64,000 bases of DNA from Sorex araneus (lineage: Eukaryota; Chordata; Mammalia; Eulipotyphla; Soricidae), in assembly GCF_027595985.1 (NCBI RefSeq), contig NC_073307.1:43068594-43132593 (forward strand). Direction: 5' to 3'. Below, piece after piece: positions 1 through 11,515 of this stretch. The position numbers and the translations under genes are program-made. Within the stretch, counting starts at the first letter, position 1, and the number at the start of each line of letters is the position of its first letter. Below the pieces are notes generated by a model. That model was not told the origin of the DNA. It worked only from the letters and a program-made list of their open reading frames with translations, and did no database searches.

Positions 1-3000
1 GGCTCGGCACCAGGCTGAGGAGGAACCGCAGCTGAGAGGCAATTACAGCTCACTCACTGTCCTTCCTCACTGACTTCACTGCACCAACCAATTGCGCTCT
101 CCTTACTCGAGCGTTATTTCCACACCTGCAGTTACCAATGAGAAGTCCCCGCCCCCCAGCCCCACACACACTCACTCCGGGCCAGCCTGCAGAGTGCACC
201 TCTCCTTGCAGTGAACTCTGCAGAACATCTGGCCTCCCCTAGGATGCACAGAGGCAGGCGGCCCATTTTCTCTGGCCCCACATTGCCTGTCTTCCAACAC
301 GAGGGGTGCGCGCTCATCCCAAATCAATTAACCCGCAGGGGCTCCTTCCCAATGACAGCCAACAAAGGCATCTGAACATGGCCTGACCGAACTCACATGG
401 CTCCTGCTTGAGCCGCACTCCGCCTTGGCGCATGTGTTCTCCATCTGCTGCAGATTTAATGGCGCACAGCGTGTCACATGTGCCCGCACACGCGTTGTAG
501 GATTCAAGCGAGGAGTCATGTGTGTGTGTGTGTGGGGGGCAACTTCAGAGAAGTATGTGGCACAGTCTCTGCTGGCTTCCTCCAGCCCCCGTCAGAGAGA
601 ATTCCATGCTTGAATCACTGGAAAAACATCTGATCAGAAATAGCAAAATGCCCTGCTAAGTACACCAACAGGATAAAGGGAAATCCTCAGCTAATTAAGC
701 TGCAGATGTTGGAAAGACATGACGGGGAGGCTTTCTGTGGGGGGTACAGACCACCTTAGAGAAACCAGCTTGCTTAGAGGGTAAGACAGAGAACATTTTG
801 CTTTGTCCCCAAAGTGTGTTAACAGGTGGCCAATTACTTTGAAGGGTGTCAAGTCCCAAATTCAACATAGCAGACAGATTTGCATCCAGAAGGCCACAGC
901 ATCATGGGGGCAAGTTTCCTGGATCCTCAGAATGGGTCCTTTGAACTTCTAGGTAAGAACTGAGCCACCTTTGGGGTGTTTCTTAAGACAACAGCTGGTA
1001 TCTGCACCCTTCCCCACCTCACTTGGGAAAGCAATGCTATGTCATATACTCCTGGCTCTACCAACAAGTGACTAGTGACAAGTCACTTAACTGCTCTTAG
1101 CCTTCTGCTATAGTTCCAAGTCCCACCTCCTTTTGCCCCCCCCCCACTGCTTCTGTTCAAGCAGAATGTTCTGGACAAGCAGAATGTTCCCTCTGCTTGT
1201 CCTCTAACAGCTTTCTTTACTTGGACGCCAAGCCAGGGGCCAACGCTGCTTCCAAACCAATGTTGTTGCTCCCCGCTGGCATTTAATTGATTTTAGTAAC
1301 AAATGAATGACTGACCTCAGGCATGAGCAAATAGCGGACACCCCATCTGCAGGCTGGGCCTCTTTGTGGTCAGCTAGTACATCTCGCCAGAGATGACAAA
1401 ATGAACTTCAACTGTGCTCAGGCTGAAAATGAACTTCTATGTGTCAGCCATCAAAGCAGGCAGGGAGTGGCAGTGATTGGACTTATGACAAGGTCCTTGT
1501 TGAGAAGGAACATGCAGGTGTTTGTTCCCACAACCCTGTTTGTGTGGACACGCCAGCAGTTGGGGAGTGTATCAGTTAGGTTTGCAAGCAGGAAACCCAA
1601 ACCAGACAAGTAGAAATAGGGAAAGGCTGAAAAAGGCTCATCATGCTACGGCACAGCATTGATTCCAAGGGCTGTGAAGGCATCTGAAGAGCTGAAGGAA
1701 AGTATCTAGGGAGTCATGAACTTGGAAGGGATTCCCCTCCCTTTGGGCTCACATCTGGTTGGAGAAGATACAGTTGGAAGTTTGCTGGCTGGAAGAGAAG
1801 CAGCGCTGGCTTGTCCGGGCCACCGGAAGCCTCTGGTCCCTGGGAGAGCAGGAGCAGCGCCCTGGGAAGTAGGTGAACCTCAGTCTCTGTGGATGTGCCA
1901 GGGTGCGGGAATGTCAGAGCTTGCCCACAGTCCCATGTGAAAAGGGCACAGCCCAGGGGGCAGGAGGTGTGGGCAGTGGAATCTGAGCACGGGTGAGCCA
2001 GGGCTGTAGACAGGTGAGTGGGCAAGGACTGTAGTGCCCCTTGGAACAGGACACAATGTCCATGTTGGGAGGGCAAGGGAAGGTGACCACTAGACTAACC
2101 AGGGCTGCAGGGAGGCTCAAAGACATGCTAAAGAACCATGCCTGGAAATCACCGGCATCCCCTAACCCACAAAGTTATGGGGCGGCTGGGGACTCTGTAG
2201 AAGACCCCTTCTGCCCTCCTCTGAGAAGCCTTGCTTGGTGGTCCCAGGAGAGGAGACGAGCAGAGCAGGCCCCGAAGGGGCATTCAGAAAGGGGCTGAAA
2301 CCCAGGCTCGGAAACTCTGACTTCAGCTGTAGGAATAAGGGCAAATGACTTCTCACGGGGGTCGGCTTCGATCTCTTCAGCTCCATACTTGTCCAGTTAA
2401 CTAGCTTAGATCCCGGGATGCTCAAAAGGGCTGACAGGTGTGAGAGGAGAATGTAAGGTGTTCACACCCAGCGGGATTGCCCTGTGCTCCTCGATACAAC
2501 TCCCAGCTGATGATGTTTTGCTTGGTGTAGCACCACAGAGAGGATACCTAGTCTTATTTATTTTGAATTCCTGGTACATTCTCCGGTACAAAGCAGGCAG
2601 CTCATTGGTTTCTGGTATTGGACCATCCTTGTTTTACTTACTTGCTGGCTGACAGTCCCATTAATGGAAGAGGCGAAGATAATACATTAGCTGACCAATT
2701 ACAGCTCAACAGTTGCTTCTCGTAGGTGACCATACTAGTACTCTCTCCCTCTCGTGACTCTACCAAGGCCCTGGGTAATGCCTCTCTGGTAGATTCTGAT
2801 ACTCATGCAGAAATTAGAGGCTCCAACAGGACCTAACTGCTGTGGTTCAGCAAATTACTGGTAGATAAATCAAAGTGTCCATACATGAATGAATGAATAT
2901 GCAAGTTCTTGGCTAGCATTGTTTGAATATGAGAGTCACATGTCTACTTCACAGTAGCTATCCATATGGCCACCTTGGCCTTAAATACATTTATAAGAGA

Positions 3001-3135
3001 CAAAAAAAAGAATCTGTCTATTCTTTTCTCCATTATGTTCTACCTCCCTTTAAAACTTGTACTTTAGGAAAAAAAAATCTGGGTGTCTATGAAAATGACT
3101 GCTGGTTTATTCATTCATATTCTTTTACTTTTGCA
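1..3135. other. Unique, GC-richer intergenic or intronic DNA
   Basis: No SINE or shrew L1 is visible. There is a short GT run (about 520-534) and a MIR-like scrap (listed separately at 1030-1110). The first 600 bases contain scattered CpGs but are not dense enough to call a CpG island. Several 60-120 codon ORFs occur on both strands in the GC-rich 1.7-2.4 kb part, overlapping each other in opposite frames, which is what GC-rich non-coding DNA gives. No promoter or exon is supported. Confidence 0.5.
1030..1110 (+). mobile_element. MIR-like SINE fragment
   Basis: The stretch around TGGCTCTACCAACAAGTGAC followed by CAAGTCACTTAACTGCTC resembles the MIR core (small-subunit-like phrase 'ctctgccacttactagctgtgtgacc...caagttacttaacctctc'). 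It is very diverged and only a fragment, so an ancient mammal-wide insertion is the likely source. Confidence 0.45.
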
Positions 3136-3473
3136 GCAGAAACTTCATAATGGAATATAGCAGGCCTGCGGGCATCTTGGGCACTGCTGTGGTGTCTGAA
3201 GAGCCCGTGACGGAAGGGAAGTTCCTGGTGGTCTGCGGCCCCCACTCCGCCTGTCGCTACCGATTCATGCAGAGAAGCTGGGAGCAAGCTGTGGCCGGAG
3301 GGGGCAAAAACGGAGGGCCTGGGGAAGGGGCTTCTGCCATCTGGGTCTCCTCCCCTATAGCGGCAATCCTGAAGGAGAAGCAGCAAGAGCCAAGCAAGTT
3401 TAACTACTCTGAAGTGTATCCTGGGACCACTGAGAGCCCCTCGCAGGGAGCTGAAAAGTTGCATGCTCTTTAA
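3136..3473 (+). other. Unexplained 107-codon ORF after a 3' splice-site-like motif
   Basis: A pyrimidine-rich run ending TTTGCAG (to about 3136) precedes an ATG-initiated ORF of 107 codons (3150-3473, stop TAA) in a locally GC-rich block flanked by AT-rich DNA. The predicted protein has no signal peptide, membrane segment or domain I recognise. The opposite strand is also open for 117 codons, which weakens the coding case. No poly(A) signal or second exon is evident. It could be a lone exon of a non-coding RNA, a terminal exon, an old pseudogene fragment, or chance. Confidence 0.2.
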
Positions 3474-4167
3474 AGCTCAACGTCACTAATACAATTATAA
3501 TTTTTTTTTGGTCCTGCAACACATTTTGTGGATAAAGCTCAGCCAATATGCATTTCCATAGATGTGGGCATGGTAGTGGTTAATTGTTTGAGACAGAAAC
3601 AAGTTGGCATTGCGGAATCAGCTTGCTCTGCTTTGGATACACAAATGGGACGGGTTAAATACTTCAGGGTGAAACTAACATATGGCCATCCTTTTTAATT
3701 CACTCATTCCCTTGCCTCAAGCAAATCCCAGGGGCTTTAAACGATGTGAATCCGCTCAACTTGCAGATAACTAAACACGTTTCGAGAAGGAGGCACAAAG
3801 ATAGCCCTGAAGTGCTCTCACATCTGTTATTGATGAGCACATAAGGTAATGGGACGGGTCATTAATAACTCATCCTTTCTTGTTCCGTTTCCCACTTAGC
3901 TGTGTGGCACGGTACACTCTTAATTCTGAAGAGAGAGGAACACTCCTTTCATTCTTTCCTTCCTGAATTCAGCAAATGCCAAAGACAGAATCACGTCAGG
4001 GGGCAGGGGCTAGTGCTGGGGGCAGAGTATCTGCCTGCAGAATCTGTCACGCTGTCAAAGGCACCTCCCCTTCCTCCTTAGGAGAGGTTCAAGTTCTCAC
4101 TCAGAAATGCAGAGAAGCACATCTCACTGGTCTGCTACGGCATGTGAGGAGTCAACGAGCCTTCGAA
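3474..4167. other. Unique AT-rich DNA, nothing recognised
   Basis: No repeat, RNA gene or plausible exon was seen by eye between the ORF near 3.3 kb and the first SINE. It could hold conserved non-coding sequence, which only alignment to other mammals would show. Confidence 0.5.
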
Positions 4168-4360
4168 GGGGCCAGACAGATGGTACAGTGGGTAGGGCAC
4201 TGGCTTTGTATAGAGCTAACCCAGGTTTGATCCCTGGCATCCCGTGTGGTCCCTTGAGCACTAGGAATGATTCTTGAGTGCTGAGCCAGTAGTAAGCCCT
4301 GAGCACCTGAGCACCGAGCTCTGGCCCCCAAACCAAAACTCAGACAACAAAAACAAAAAA
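4168..4360 (+). mobile_element. SOR-type SINE, diverged
   Basis: Starts GGGGCCAGACAGATGGTACA and runs through a B-box region (CCCAGGTTTGATCCCTGG) to an A/C-rich tail near 4350-4360. It differs from young copies at many sites, so it is an older insertion. Internal duplication of 'GAGCACCTGAGCACC' is visible near the 3' end. Confidence 0.85.
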
Positions 4361-4540
4361 CCTCAAAGAGCCTCTGAACCTGACTCAGTAACGTCTCCGT
4401 TTTCAGAGAAGCAGCTGTCTGCTTACTTAGGACGGTTTTTTTTTAAAGTTGGTGTTCTCTTTATTATTATTATTTTTATATTTTAATTTATTATTTTTAT
4501 CTCCTTTATTATAACAGAAGAGAACTTTATTATTCTTATC

Positions 4541-4704
4541 TTGGTTTTGGGGTCACACCCTGCAGTGTTTAGGGGTTAGTCATGGTTCTGTACTCAGAAA
4601 TCACTCCTGGTGGACTTGGGGAACCCTATGGGATGTTGGGGATTGAACCCGGGTACACTGGGTACAAGGCAAGCGCGCTACGCGCTGTACTGTCAGCAAG
4701 GCCA
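4541..4704 (-). mobile_element. SOR-type SINE, reverse orientation
   Basis: Reads TTGGTTTTGGGGTCACACCC at its 3' end and GCCTTGTACCCAGT-type head sequence at the right, the mirror of the SOR body. The tail merges with an AT-rich flank (4450-4540). Confidence 0.85.
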
Positions 4705-4753
4705 GTAATTTTAAAGGCTCTTAGTCACTGCCAGCTGAAAGGGAGAAGGCCTG

Positions 4754-4955
4754 TTTTTTTTTTTTGTTTGTTTGTTTAGCTGGCTGAGTTGGAGGTCACA
4801 CCTGGGTTGCTTGGGGGCTACTCCTGTCATGCGTCTCAAGACTGGCTCCTGGCTGTGCTCTGGGATCTGGCAGTGTCAGGGATGAAACCCAGGCAGTTGG
4901 CATGCTGGCCTGCAAAGCTCGCACTGGAGTCCTCTGAGCTACTCTCCCCAGTCTG
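4754..4955 (-). mobile_element. SINE-like element, older related family
   Basis: A T-run with TTTG repeats (reverse-strand A-rich tail) is followed by GGTCACACCTGGGTTGCTTGG and ends in CTACTCTCCCCAGTC, matching the general SOR plan (tail, body, tRNA-like head) but with a distinct body. Probably an old subfamily. Confidence 0.65.
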
Positions 4956-5509
4956 AGAGGGAAAGGTGTGAAGGCCATTCATGGATAGGGGGTTTTGCCC
5001 ACAGGTAGGTCTCCACACTAATTTACACCAAATCCAAAATCAGATCTGCCAAGAGGTGTTTCAAGGCAGGGAGGGGAAACTGCAATGCTAGCACCTGAGA
5101 AGCAAAGTGACATATGAGCATCACTTTTCAGAGCTTGATAAGGCTGGACAGGGACATATGGCTCACTCTAAGGACACCCGACCTCACCCACACCCAGCTT
5201 CATGTCAAATTAGGGACTATCACTGCTTCTATAGCCTCACATGGCCCCAAGTGAGACCAGGCCTGGTGGGCTGGGGCAAAGACAGATGGCGAGACCTGGA
5301 GGGAGCCCTCCTAGAGAGCAAGGAGTGGTGAGAGGCTCCCCGTGCACACAGACCCCTTATGCTCATCAGCAAACATGGGCAAGCTGGGTTCTGTAAGTGA
5401 CCGACAGGATGACAACTTATTTTCCCTCAAGGGATTAGGGGGACATGGTAGGGGGCAGAAAGAGTGACAACAGGAAAGTAGGTGGAGAGACAGGTGCATT
5501 CTTTTCCCT

Positions 5510-5738
5510 ATAAAACTTTAACCTTCTTGGGGCCGGAGCGATAGCACAGCGGGTAGGGCGTTTGCCTTGCACGCGGCCGACCTGGGTTCGATCCCCGGCA
5601 TCCCATATGGTCCCCCAAGCACTGCCAGGAGCAATTCCTGAGTGCAAAGCCAGGAGTAACCCCTGAGCATCGCTGGGTGTGACCCAAAAAGCAAAAAAAA
5701 AAATAAAAAATAAAAAAAAATAAAACTTTAACCTTCTT
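5510..5738 (+). mobile_element. Young full-length SOR SINE with 19-bp TSD
   Basis: The element is 5529-5719. Head GGGGCCGGAGCGATAGCACA, A box TAGCACAGCGG, B box GGGTTCGATCCC, body to GCTGGGTGTGACCC, then an A-rich tail with T interruptions. It is flanked by a perfect 19-bp direct repeat ATAAAACTTTAACCTTCTT at 5510-5528 and 5720-5738. This is the cleanest reference copy for the family here and shows L1-style insertion with an A-tail. Confidence 0.98.
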
Positions 5739-5783
5739 TGCTACAAAAACTGTTCTATTTGAAACCCTATGTAAGAAACTTAG

Positions 5784-5957
5784 GGGGCTGGAGCGATAGC
5801 ACAGTGGGGAGGGCGTTTGCCTTGCATGAAGTGGACCCAGGTTCTATTCCCAGCATCCCATATGGTCCCCTGAGCACCGCCAGGGGTAATTCCTGGTGCA
5901 GAGCCAGGAGTAACCCCTGTGCATCGCTGGGTGTGACCCCCCAAAAATCATAAAAAA
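5784..5957 (+). mobile_element. SOR SINE
   Basis: Full-length copy with head GGGGCTGGAGCGATAGCACA and short A-rich tail. Flanks AAACTTAGG (5') and AAACCTTAGG (3') look like an imperfect TSD. Lies 50 bp after the copy at 5529-5719 in the same orientation, but separate TSDs show two independent insertions. Confidence 0.95.
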
Positions 5958-5999
5958 ACCTTAGGAAATAGAGGTGGTTTCTTTAGCAAATCCTAAGAT

Positions 6000-6042
6000 T
6001 ATATATATATATATCTATATATATATGACAACATATATATAA
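6000..6042. repeat. (TA)n microsatellite, interrupted
   Basis: AT dinucleotide runs interrupted by TCTA and GACAAC. Confidence 0.9.
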
Positions 6043-6149
6043 AAACCATGAAAAGTTGATGAAACAAGAGATCTTACACACAGGAAAATGTCTTACTTCT
6101 CAAAAATTATGCTCAAAGGAAAATTTGAATTTTTTGTGGTTCCACCTAT

Positions 6150-6451
6150 TTTTTCTTTTTTTGGTGGGTATATGGGCGGGGGGGGGCATCTTCCAAATGG
6201 TGCTCAGTGGATCTGGGGGCCACTCCTGACAATTATTGGCCAATCAGGCTGGCAATTCAGTGCTCGGACAGAGGCTGTGGTACGACTAGGGCCCTGTGGT
6301 ACTGGGGACCATCACGGCCACCCTGGAGGTGTTCAGGGGTCCCCAGAGCTTTACCTGACAATGCCTGGGGGAGCCATATGCTGCGATGGATCAAACCTGG
6401 CACTGAGCTGGTGCTGGATGCACCCTGGCCTGTCATAAATCCCTGGGCCAG
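6150..6451 (-). mobile_element. Long SINE-like repeat, reverse orientation
   Basis: A ~300-bp block beginning with a T-rich stretch and GGTGGGTATATGGGCGGGGG, with phrases (GGTGCTCAGTGG, GGGGCCACTCCTGAC, GAGCCATATGCTGCGATGGATC) that echo the SOR body but in a longer arrangement. It resembles the element at 13386-13697. Its boundaries are approximate. The two overlapping forward ORFs in it (116 and 128 codons) are by-products of the GC-rich repeat. Confidence 0.5.
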
Positions 6452-6747
6452 GTGCCACTTTGTCAAGCACTTTTGTAAGCCTGAATCCCTCTATACCAGG
6501 TTTCCCAGAACGGGCAGCATTAGCAGCTGGGGGCACTGGAACCACCCAAGGGAGCAGGCACTAACCTTGGGTGTTCTTTGTCTGCTCACTTAAAGCAGAT
6601 TTCCAGGGGATGCTAATTCTTCTTCTGAAAGGGGATGGCAGGCCAAGTATGTCTGGGAACCTCCGCTCTACATAGAACAGAGCGGTCAATAAAACAGTCA
6701 CAAAGGTTTTGAGGAGGTGCTAATGACACATTCATTCTGTTTTGCTG

Positions 6748-6893
6748 AGTTTGGTTCTGGGGCCACACCAATGGTGCTAGTGCCTACTTGTGGCTCTGCG
6801 CTCAGGGGTCACTCCTGGAGATACTGGGGGCCCATAAGCAGGCTGGTCATGTGCCAGGCAAGCACTTTAACCTCTGCACTATGTTTCAGCCCA
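6748..6893 (-). mobile_element. SOR-like SINE, diverged
   Basis: GGTTCTGGGGCCACACCAATGG through GTGCCAGGCAAGCACTTTAACC to GTTTCAGCCC, the reverse complement of a SOR-like body and head. First of three adjacent reverse copies. Confidence 0.75.
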
Positions 6894-6917
6894 CCCTCAT
6901 TTGTTTCCATTTAACAT

Positions 6918-7086
6918 TTCTTTTGCTTTTCTGGGGGGTGGGGGTCACACCCGGCGTTTCACAGGGTTTACTCCTGGCTCATGCACTCAGGAATTACTCC
7001 AGGGGACCATATGGGATGCTGGGTATTGAACCCGGGTCTGCCCAGTGCAAGGCAAATGCACTACCTGCTGTGCTAGCTCTCCAGCC
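6918..7086 (-). mobile_element. SOR SINE, reverse orientation
   Basis: TTTTGCTTTTC tail complement, GGTCACACCCGGCG, GACCATATGGGATGCTGGG and CTCTCCAGCCC mark a near-complete copy of intermediate age. Confidence 0.93.
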
Positions 7087-7108
7087 CTTCATTTTAATTT
7101 TTTTCATT

Positions 7109-7267
7109 GTTTATTTTTTGGATCATTACCTGGCAGTGCTCAGGGTTTATTTCTGACTCCTTAATCACTGCTGGAGGGCTTGGAGGGCCATGTATAGTAC
7201 ATGGGATTGAGCCCAGGGTAGCTGCATGCGAGGCAAGCACCCTGCCTGCTGTATCATTGTGCTAGTC
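7109..7267 (-). mobile_element. SOR-like SINE, diverged
   Basis: TTATTTTTTGGATCATTACC, GCAGTGCTCAGGG, GGGATTGAGCCCAGGG and GCATGCGAGGCAAGCACC identify an older reverse copy, third in a tandem-like run of SINEs. A further ~120 bp to 7412 may be one more degraded copy. Confidence 0.8.
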
Positions 7268-7429
7268 CGTTCCTTTGTCCTTAAAACATTTTTGTTTTGT
7301 GTGGGAGATGAAGGGGGCTCCACTTGTGGTACTTAGGAGCTAGTACCTGTGGTACTTGTGCTTAGAGGGTCAAGGCTACACACAAGGTTCAGTGTTTTAA
7401 GCCTTGTGCTCTCATGACACATTTTAGCT

Positions 7430-8190
7430 TAAATGAGATACAGAAGTATAAATCCATCAATGGGAATGGACTTAGCCATGAAAAAAAAATCTAGGAAAAT
7501 CAGAGGAATGGTTTCTGGCAGCCAGTATAGGAGAACTAGAGCTCTATAAAATCTGTACACTTGGGCAAATTCTCTTTGCGTGCTTGAGAAATGAGTACCC
7601 TGACAGACGGTGTCATCGCTCTCCCGGCCCAGCAGCTCCAGGCACCTAGCAACCACCTGAGCCTGCCCTACAGCAGTGTCAAACCTAACACATGGGGGAG
7701 GGGGTGTCGAAAGACATCCCAAAGGCACACACACACTCCCAGGGGCCCCCCAGCTTTCTGCATGATCATTTCTAAGCCCAAAAGCTTTGGTACTCATATT
7801 GACTGGCTTTGTGACTCCTCTAGTTACTTCAGTTCTAACAAGTATAGAATATACTCTTCAGAAAGAAACATGGTTACTCACAGAGAAGTTTCCTTCCACC
7901 ATGAGTTACAAAAGCTAGACATTATAAATCATCACTTTAAGAACAGATCCCTTACACTGCACTCTTCATCTCTTCATCTTAAGGTACAATGAATGGACAG
8001 GGACATTTAAATGTAGCTCAACAGCTTTCTCGATAACATCTTGCTCATGTTATACATCATCTATAAGAATGATTTCAGTTTTTTGCCAAGCCTATGCCCC
8101 ATAACTTGGAACAACCTATGCAAGGGATAGCTTATTAAAACTGTGTTATTTGAATTGCCCACATCAGAGACAAAAGCTACACTGTAAACC
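7430..8190. other. Unique DNA, nothing recognised
   Basis: No repeat identified. Overlapping ORFs of 122 codons (reverse) and 133 codons (forward) near 7.5-7.9 kb occupy the same bases and show no domain, so neither is supported as a gene. Confidence 0.4.
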
Positions 8191-8201
8191 CCTCCCCCCC
8201 C

Positions 8202-8250
<49 letters not shown>

Positions 8251-8257
8251 TGTGTGC
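8191..8257. repeat. C-run plus (GT)n microsatellite
   Basis: A run of C (about 8191-8203, one T near the start) is followed by a near-perfect GT array with one TA interruption. The reverse-strand ORF here encodes only Thr-His repeats and is an artefact of the array. Confidence 0.97.
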
Positions 8258-9454
8258 ATGCCTCTGTGCCATGCACACACATCTGCATGTCTTTAATCAA
8301 GACTCTTTCAATAGGAAATTAAAATTTGGGTAATGAACTCACAAAATACAAACAACACACCTCTCCATGTAAGAATGCTGGAGGCTTTCTGGAGCACTTC
8401 ACTTGACCTTGTCTCATAGATCACCTCTGAATCTGGAAGGACTATAATTATTTTCTCTGCAACATCAGCACAAGAGGCATCTCCAGGTCAACTTCATGAC
8501 TATTTCAAATTACTTAGAAAAGAATCTGTTCTAGCATCCTGGATTGGAGAGATCTGAGTTTCTAGCAAGTTATTAAGCTTCTATTCTCCTCATCTAAATC
8601 TGCTGGAGAAATGAAAAGACCAGGGATGTCAACAGAAGTCCCGTCCATCCCTCCTAAAAAAAAAATGTAGCCATTCCCTAAAGAGAATTCTGATCTCTTT
8701 GGCTAAAGTAATTTGATAAACTATGTTTTGTATGTTTGACTACAATCGTTTGAAAACTACTCTTGTATGTTTGAGGCTGATGGGTTTTGTTTGCTTTTAA
8801 GAATTCAGATGGTACTGTGCAAACAAGAGGCAGAGGGGAGAAACTTTTTTCCAGGAACTCAGTTGTTTAATACTTCTAAAGTGCTCCAGTGTTCACAGAA
8901 CTCCTTACATCAGCACGGAAGGCAGCAAGAGGCTGGGCTGCACTGTGGAGTAGAGCACACGGTCAGGGGTGCATGAGTCACTCCTTTCTCCGATCATTTG
9001 GAAAATTACTGTATTCTGCTGCCAACACATAACCATCCTCCCGGACAGGGAAGGACGCTGAAGTTTCCAGCCAGCAGCAATCAAGCAACCTGCCTCTGAG
9101 GCAAGTTTTGGGCTCTCTTCACAGGTAGCTGGACTGATTAAACCTGTAGGAAGAATTAGAAATGTGGCCTCCACACAGCACAAAGGAATCTGACACTCTC
9201 AGAAGCAAGGAGACGTGGGGAAAGAGAATGAGAAATCACCAAAATCTAGTGCTTCACTGCAAAGCTATGCCTATTGTCAATGAAAATGACTTTGTTATTG
9301 ACTTTTCCTTAAAAGCACTCAAGTACAAGATATTGTAATCTTTCAGAACTCAATTTCAAATACAAACGCAACTACTTAATTCACTATCCATTGCTTCCCT
9401 CCTCTGTAAGGGAAAATGTATAAAGTAAGACCCTCACTTTCATTAAGACGGGCT
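8258..9454. other. Unique AT-rich DNA
   Basis: No mobile element seen. A low-similarity SINE-like patch begins at about 9455. Short ORFs only. Confidence 0.45.
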
Positions 9455-9580
9455 AAAGACGTGTCTGGGCTATGGCTTATTGGCAAGCACATGCCGTGCA
9501 CATGCGGGGCTCTGGGTTGGCTCCTGTGCAAGGCATGGCCCCCTGAGTCCCACCATGTGTGGCCCCCACAAGTTTTTTTT
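9455..9580 (+). mobile_element. Possible degraded SINE
   Basis: GGCAAGCACATGCCGTGCAC, GGCTCTGGGTTGGCTCC and GGCCCCCTGAGTCCCACCATG followed by a T/A-rich end weakly follow the SOR order (head, B box, body, tail). Heavily diverged. Confidence 0.35.
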
Positions 9581-11119
9581 AAAAGGGGGAATATTAAAAA
9601 TAACTGAATTCTGGCTTTACTAAGGGAACATTATCATATGTTCATTATTTTCCTGCCCTGGAGATTGATAGTTTTTCTTAACCCTGAAGCACACTCTCTT
9701 CTTAGGGATTTATAGACTTTACCTACTTCAACGTACTTTACGAAAAGTGAGAAACTTTCCATTTGAAACTTTCCAAATTAAAATAAATAAGGCAGGCAAT
9801 GAAAAGTGCCATGACTGGGATTGAGAAGGCAAGCTTCTCATCAGCAAGGACAGTCTTGCTGTATTCAGGGACAAGCGGAAGAACTTTCAGAAGATTCAGT
9901 GTCGGGATGATGGTATAAAGTTCCCCTAGGGGGGTGGGTAATAAAGCAATGACAACATTCTTTGAATTCCTTCGAAGTACACACAGGGTAAGCTTTATTA
10001 GAAAATGCTGCGAATTAATGTGCTACTAATTTTTGCATTAAATGGGCTGGGCAGGAGAAGAATGATTTGCCCAATGATGACAAGAATCGAAGTTTCAGGA
10101 AGCAAAATGAACTCATCTAAAGAATTTAACTTGAATTCCTGAGCAGCTCCTAATGAATAAGTCCCCCGAGTTAATATATTGGCTTCAATTATGGAAAAAG
10201 GATTTCAGAGAGGCTGAAGGAATTCACAACAGATACCAATGGTTTCTCTAATTTTTTTTCCAAGCAGCCACATGGTGGAGGGTGGATTTAGCACCTCTAG
10301 GAGCTCTGAAACTTTAGCCTCAACTTGCAGATGGCAAGCAAAAGGGTTTTTTTTTTTTAATTCCCCAGGTTCTCTGTGACTTTTAGCTGTATTTTGAACT
10401 ATGGACCATAAAAATAATCATCTCCCTTTAAAAACATAGATGCTCTAAAGTACTGGCTAATTTAAATCATGTCATCCTCCATTAGTTAGGTGTTGGGTTA
10501 AGATGCTATATTACTAGGAAGATCAAAAACTGTGTTGTTCCAACAAGGTCTTTTATTTCTCTTGCTTCATGAGACACAGAAGGACCTTCCATTCTCTTGA
10601 GGCAGTTCCCCTGTCTGCTCAAAGCTGACTCATTTCTCAGTCTATGGCAGAGTCACAGAAAAGGACAAGAGAAGTGACATGTCATGTCTACTCACATTTT
10701 AATGGAGAGATCTAGTTTTATGCAGCCGTAGCTGCAGGAAATAGAAAATAGAATATCCATCTTATGGCCTTTTGTGTCTCCCTACCAACTGCTTTATTTA
10801 TCTAGGGAGGCTCTGCTTTAGGAAGCACAGTGCGGGCATAAGGCCACAAATATTTTCTCTGCAGAGTCTAGCAGTCAAGGTTTTAGACTCTGTGAGTCAC
10901 AAGATCATTGCTGCAACCACGCAGTTCTGCTGCCTTAATGCAAAAACAACCACAGTCTGTATTATTGTATGTAAGTGAGGTGTGTGGCTGTTGCTTTACG
11001 TATCTAGTATAACAGCACACTAATGCAAATTTAGACATTTAAACCAACAAACAAATTATTACCTCACAACTGTACTCAGGCTGCAGGCACAATCAGCTGT
11101 ATTCTATTTGTTTTCTGAC
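9581..11119. other. Repeat-poor unique DNA
   Basis: About 1.5 kb without any recognised repeat, AT-rich, with several runs lacking low-complexity sequence. Candidate territory for conserved non-coding elements. No exon is supported. Confidence 0.4.
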
Positions 11120-11515
11120 TTGAGGGTGAACTGGGGAAGAAAAATAATCCCTCCAAACGCACTCAGTTTGTTTGTACAATTCATCTCACAGTTGGCCAAG
11201 AGGTTCAGCTTCTTGCTGGCTATTTGTCACCCCCATTCCTAAGGTCACCAGCAATTCCTTTCCATGTGGCCCATCTCTAACCCCTCTTACACTATCGAAG
11301 ATTGTTTCTTCCAAGCCAAGAAGGAAGAAAAAATTCAAGAGTGAAGGAGATAGCAAGTTAGAATTCTACATACCAGAACATAACCATGGGAGTGACAATC
11401 CATTAGTCAGAAGCAAGGAAAACCCTGCCACACTCACAGGGAAATGCTTCTACAGAAGGGTGTGAAGACCAAGAGGCAGGGAGGATTGAAGGCTTGTCCA
11501 CCATAGCTGTCTTCC
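11120..11515 (+). mobile_element. Ancient retroelement 3' region (old L1M- or LTR-like)
   Basis: Phrases TTTCCATGTGGCCCATCTC, AACCATGGGAGTGACA, AGTCAGAAGCAAGG and AGAAGGGTGTGAAGACCAAGAGGCAG match, as I recall them, a common mammalian retroelement 3' region with the order 'catgggagtgacatcc - ggttagaagcaagtcac - aagggtgtgaataccaggaggc'. I cannot fix the family name without a library search. Confidence 0.5.

Noticed and set aside
5529-5600. tRNA gene at SINE heads
   Set aside because: A and B boxes are present, but the segment lacks a proper cloverleaf 3' half and is attached to a SINE body with TSDs.
8061-8300. Thr-His repeat ORF
   Set aside because: Translation of a GT/CA microsatellite.
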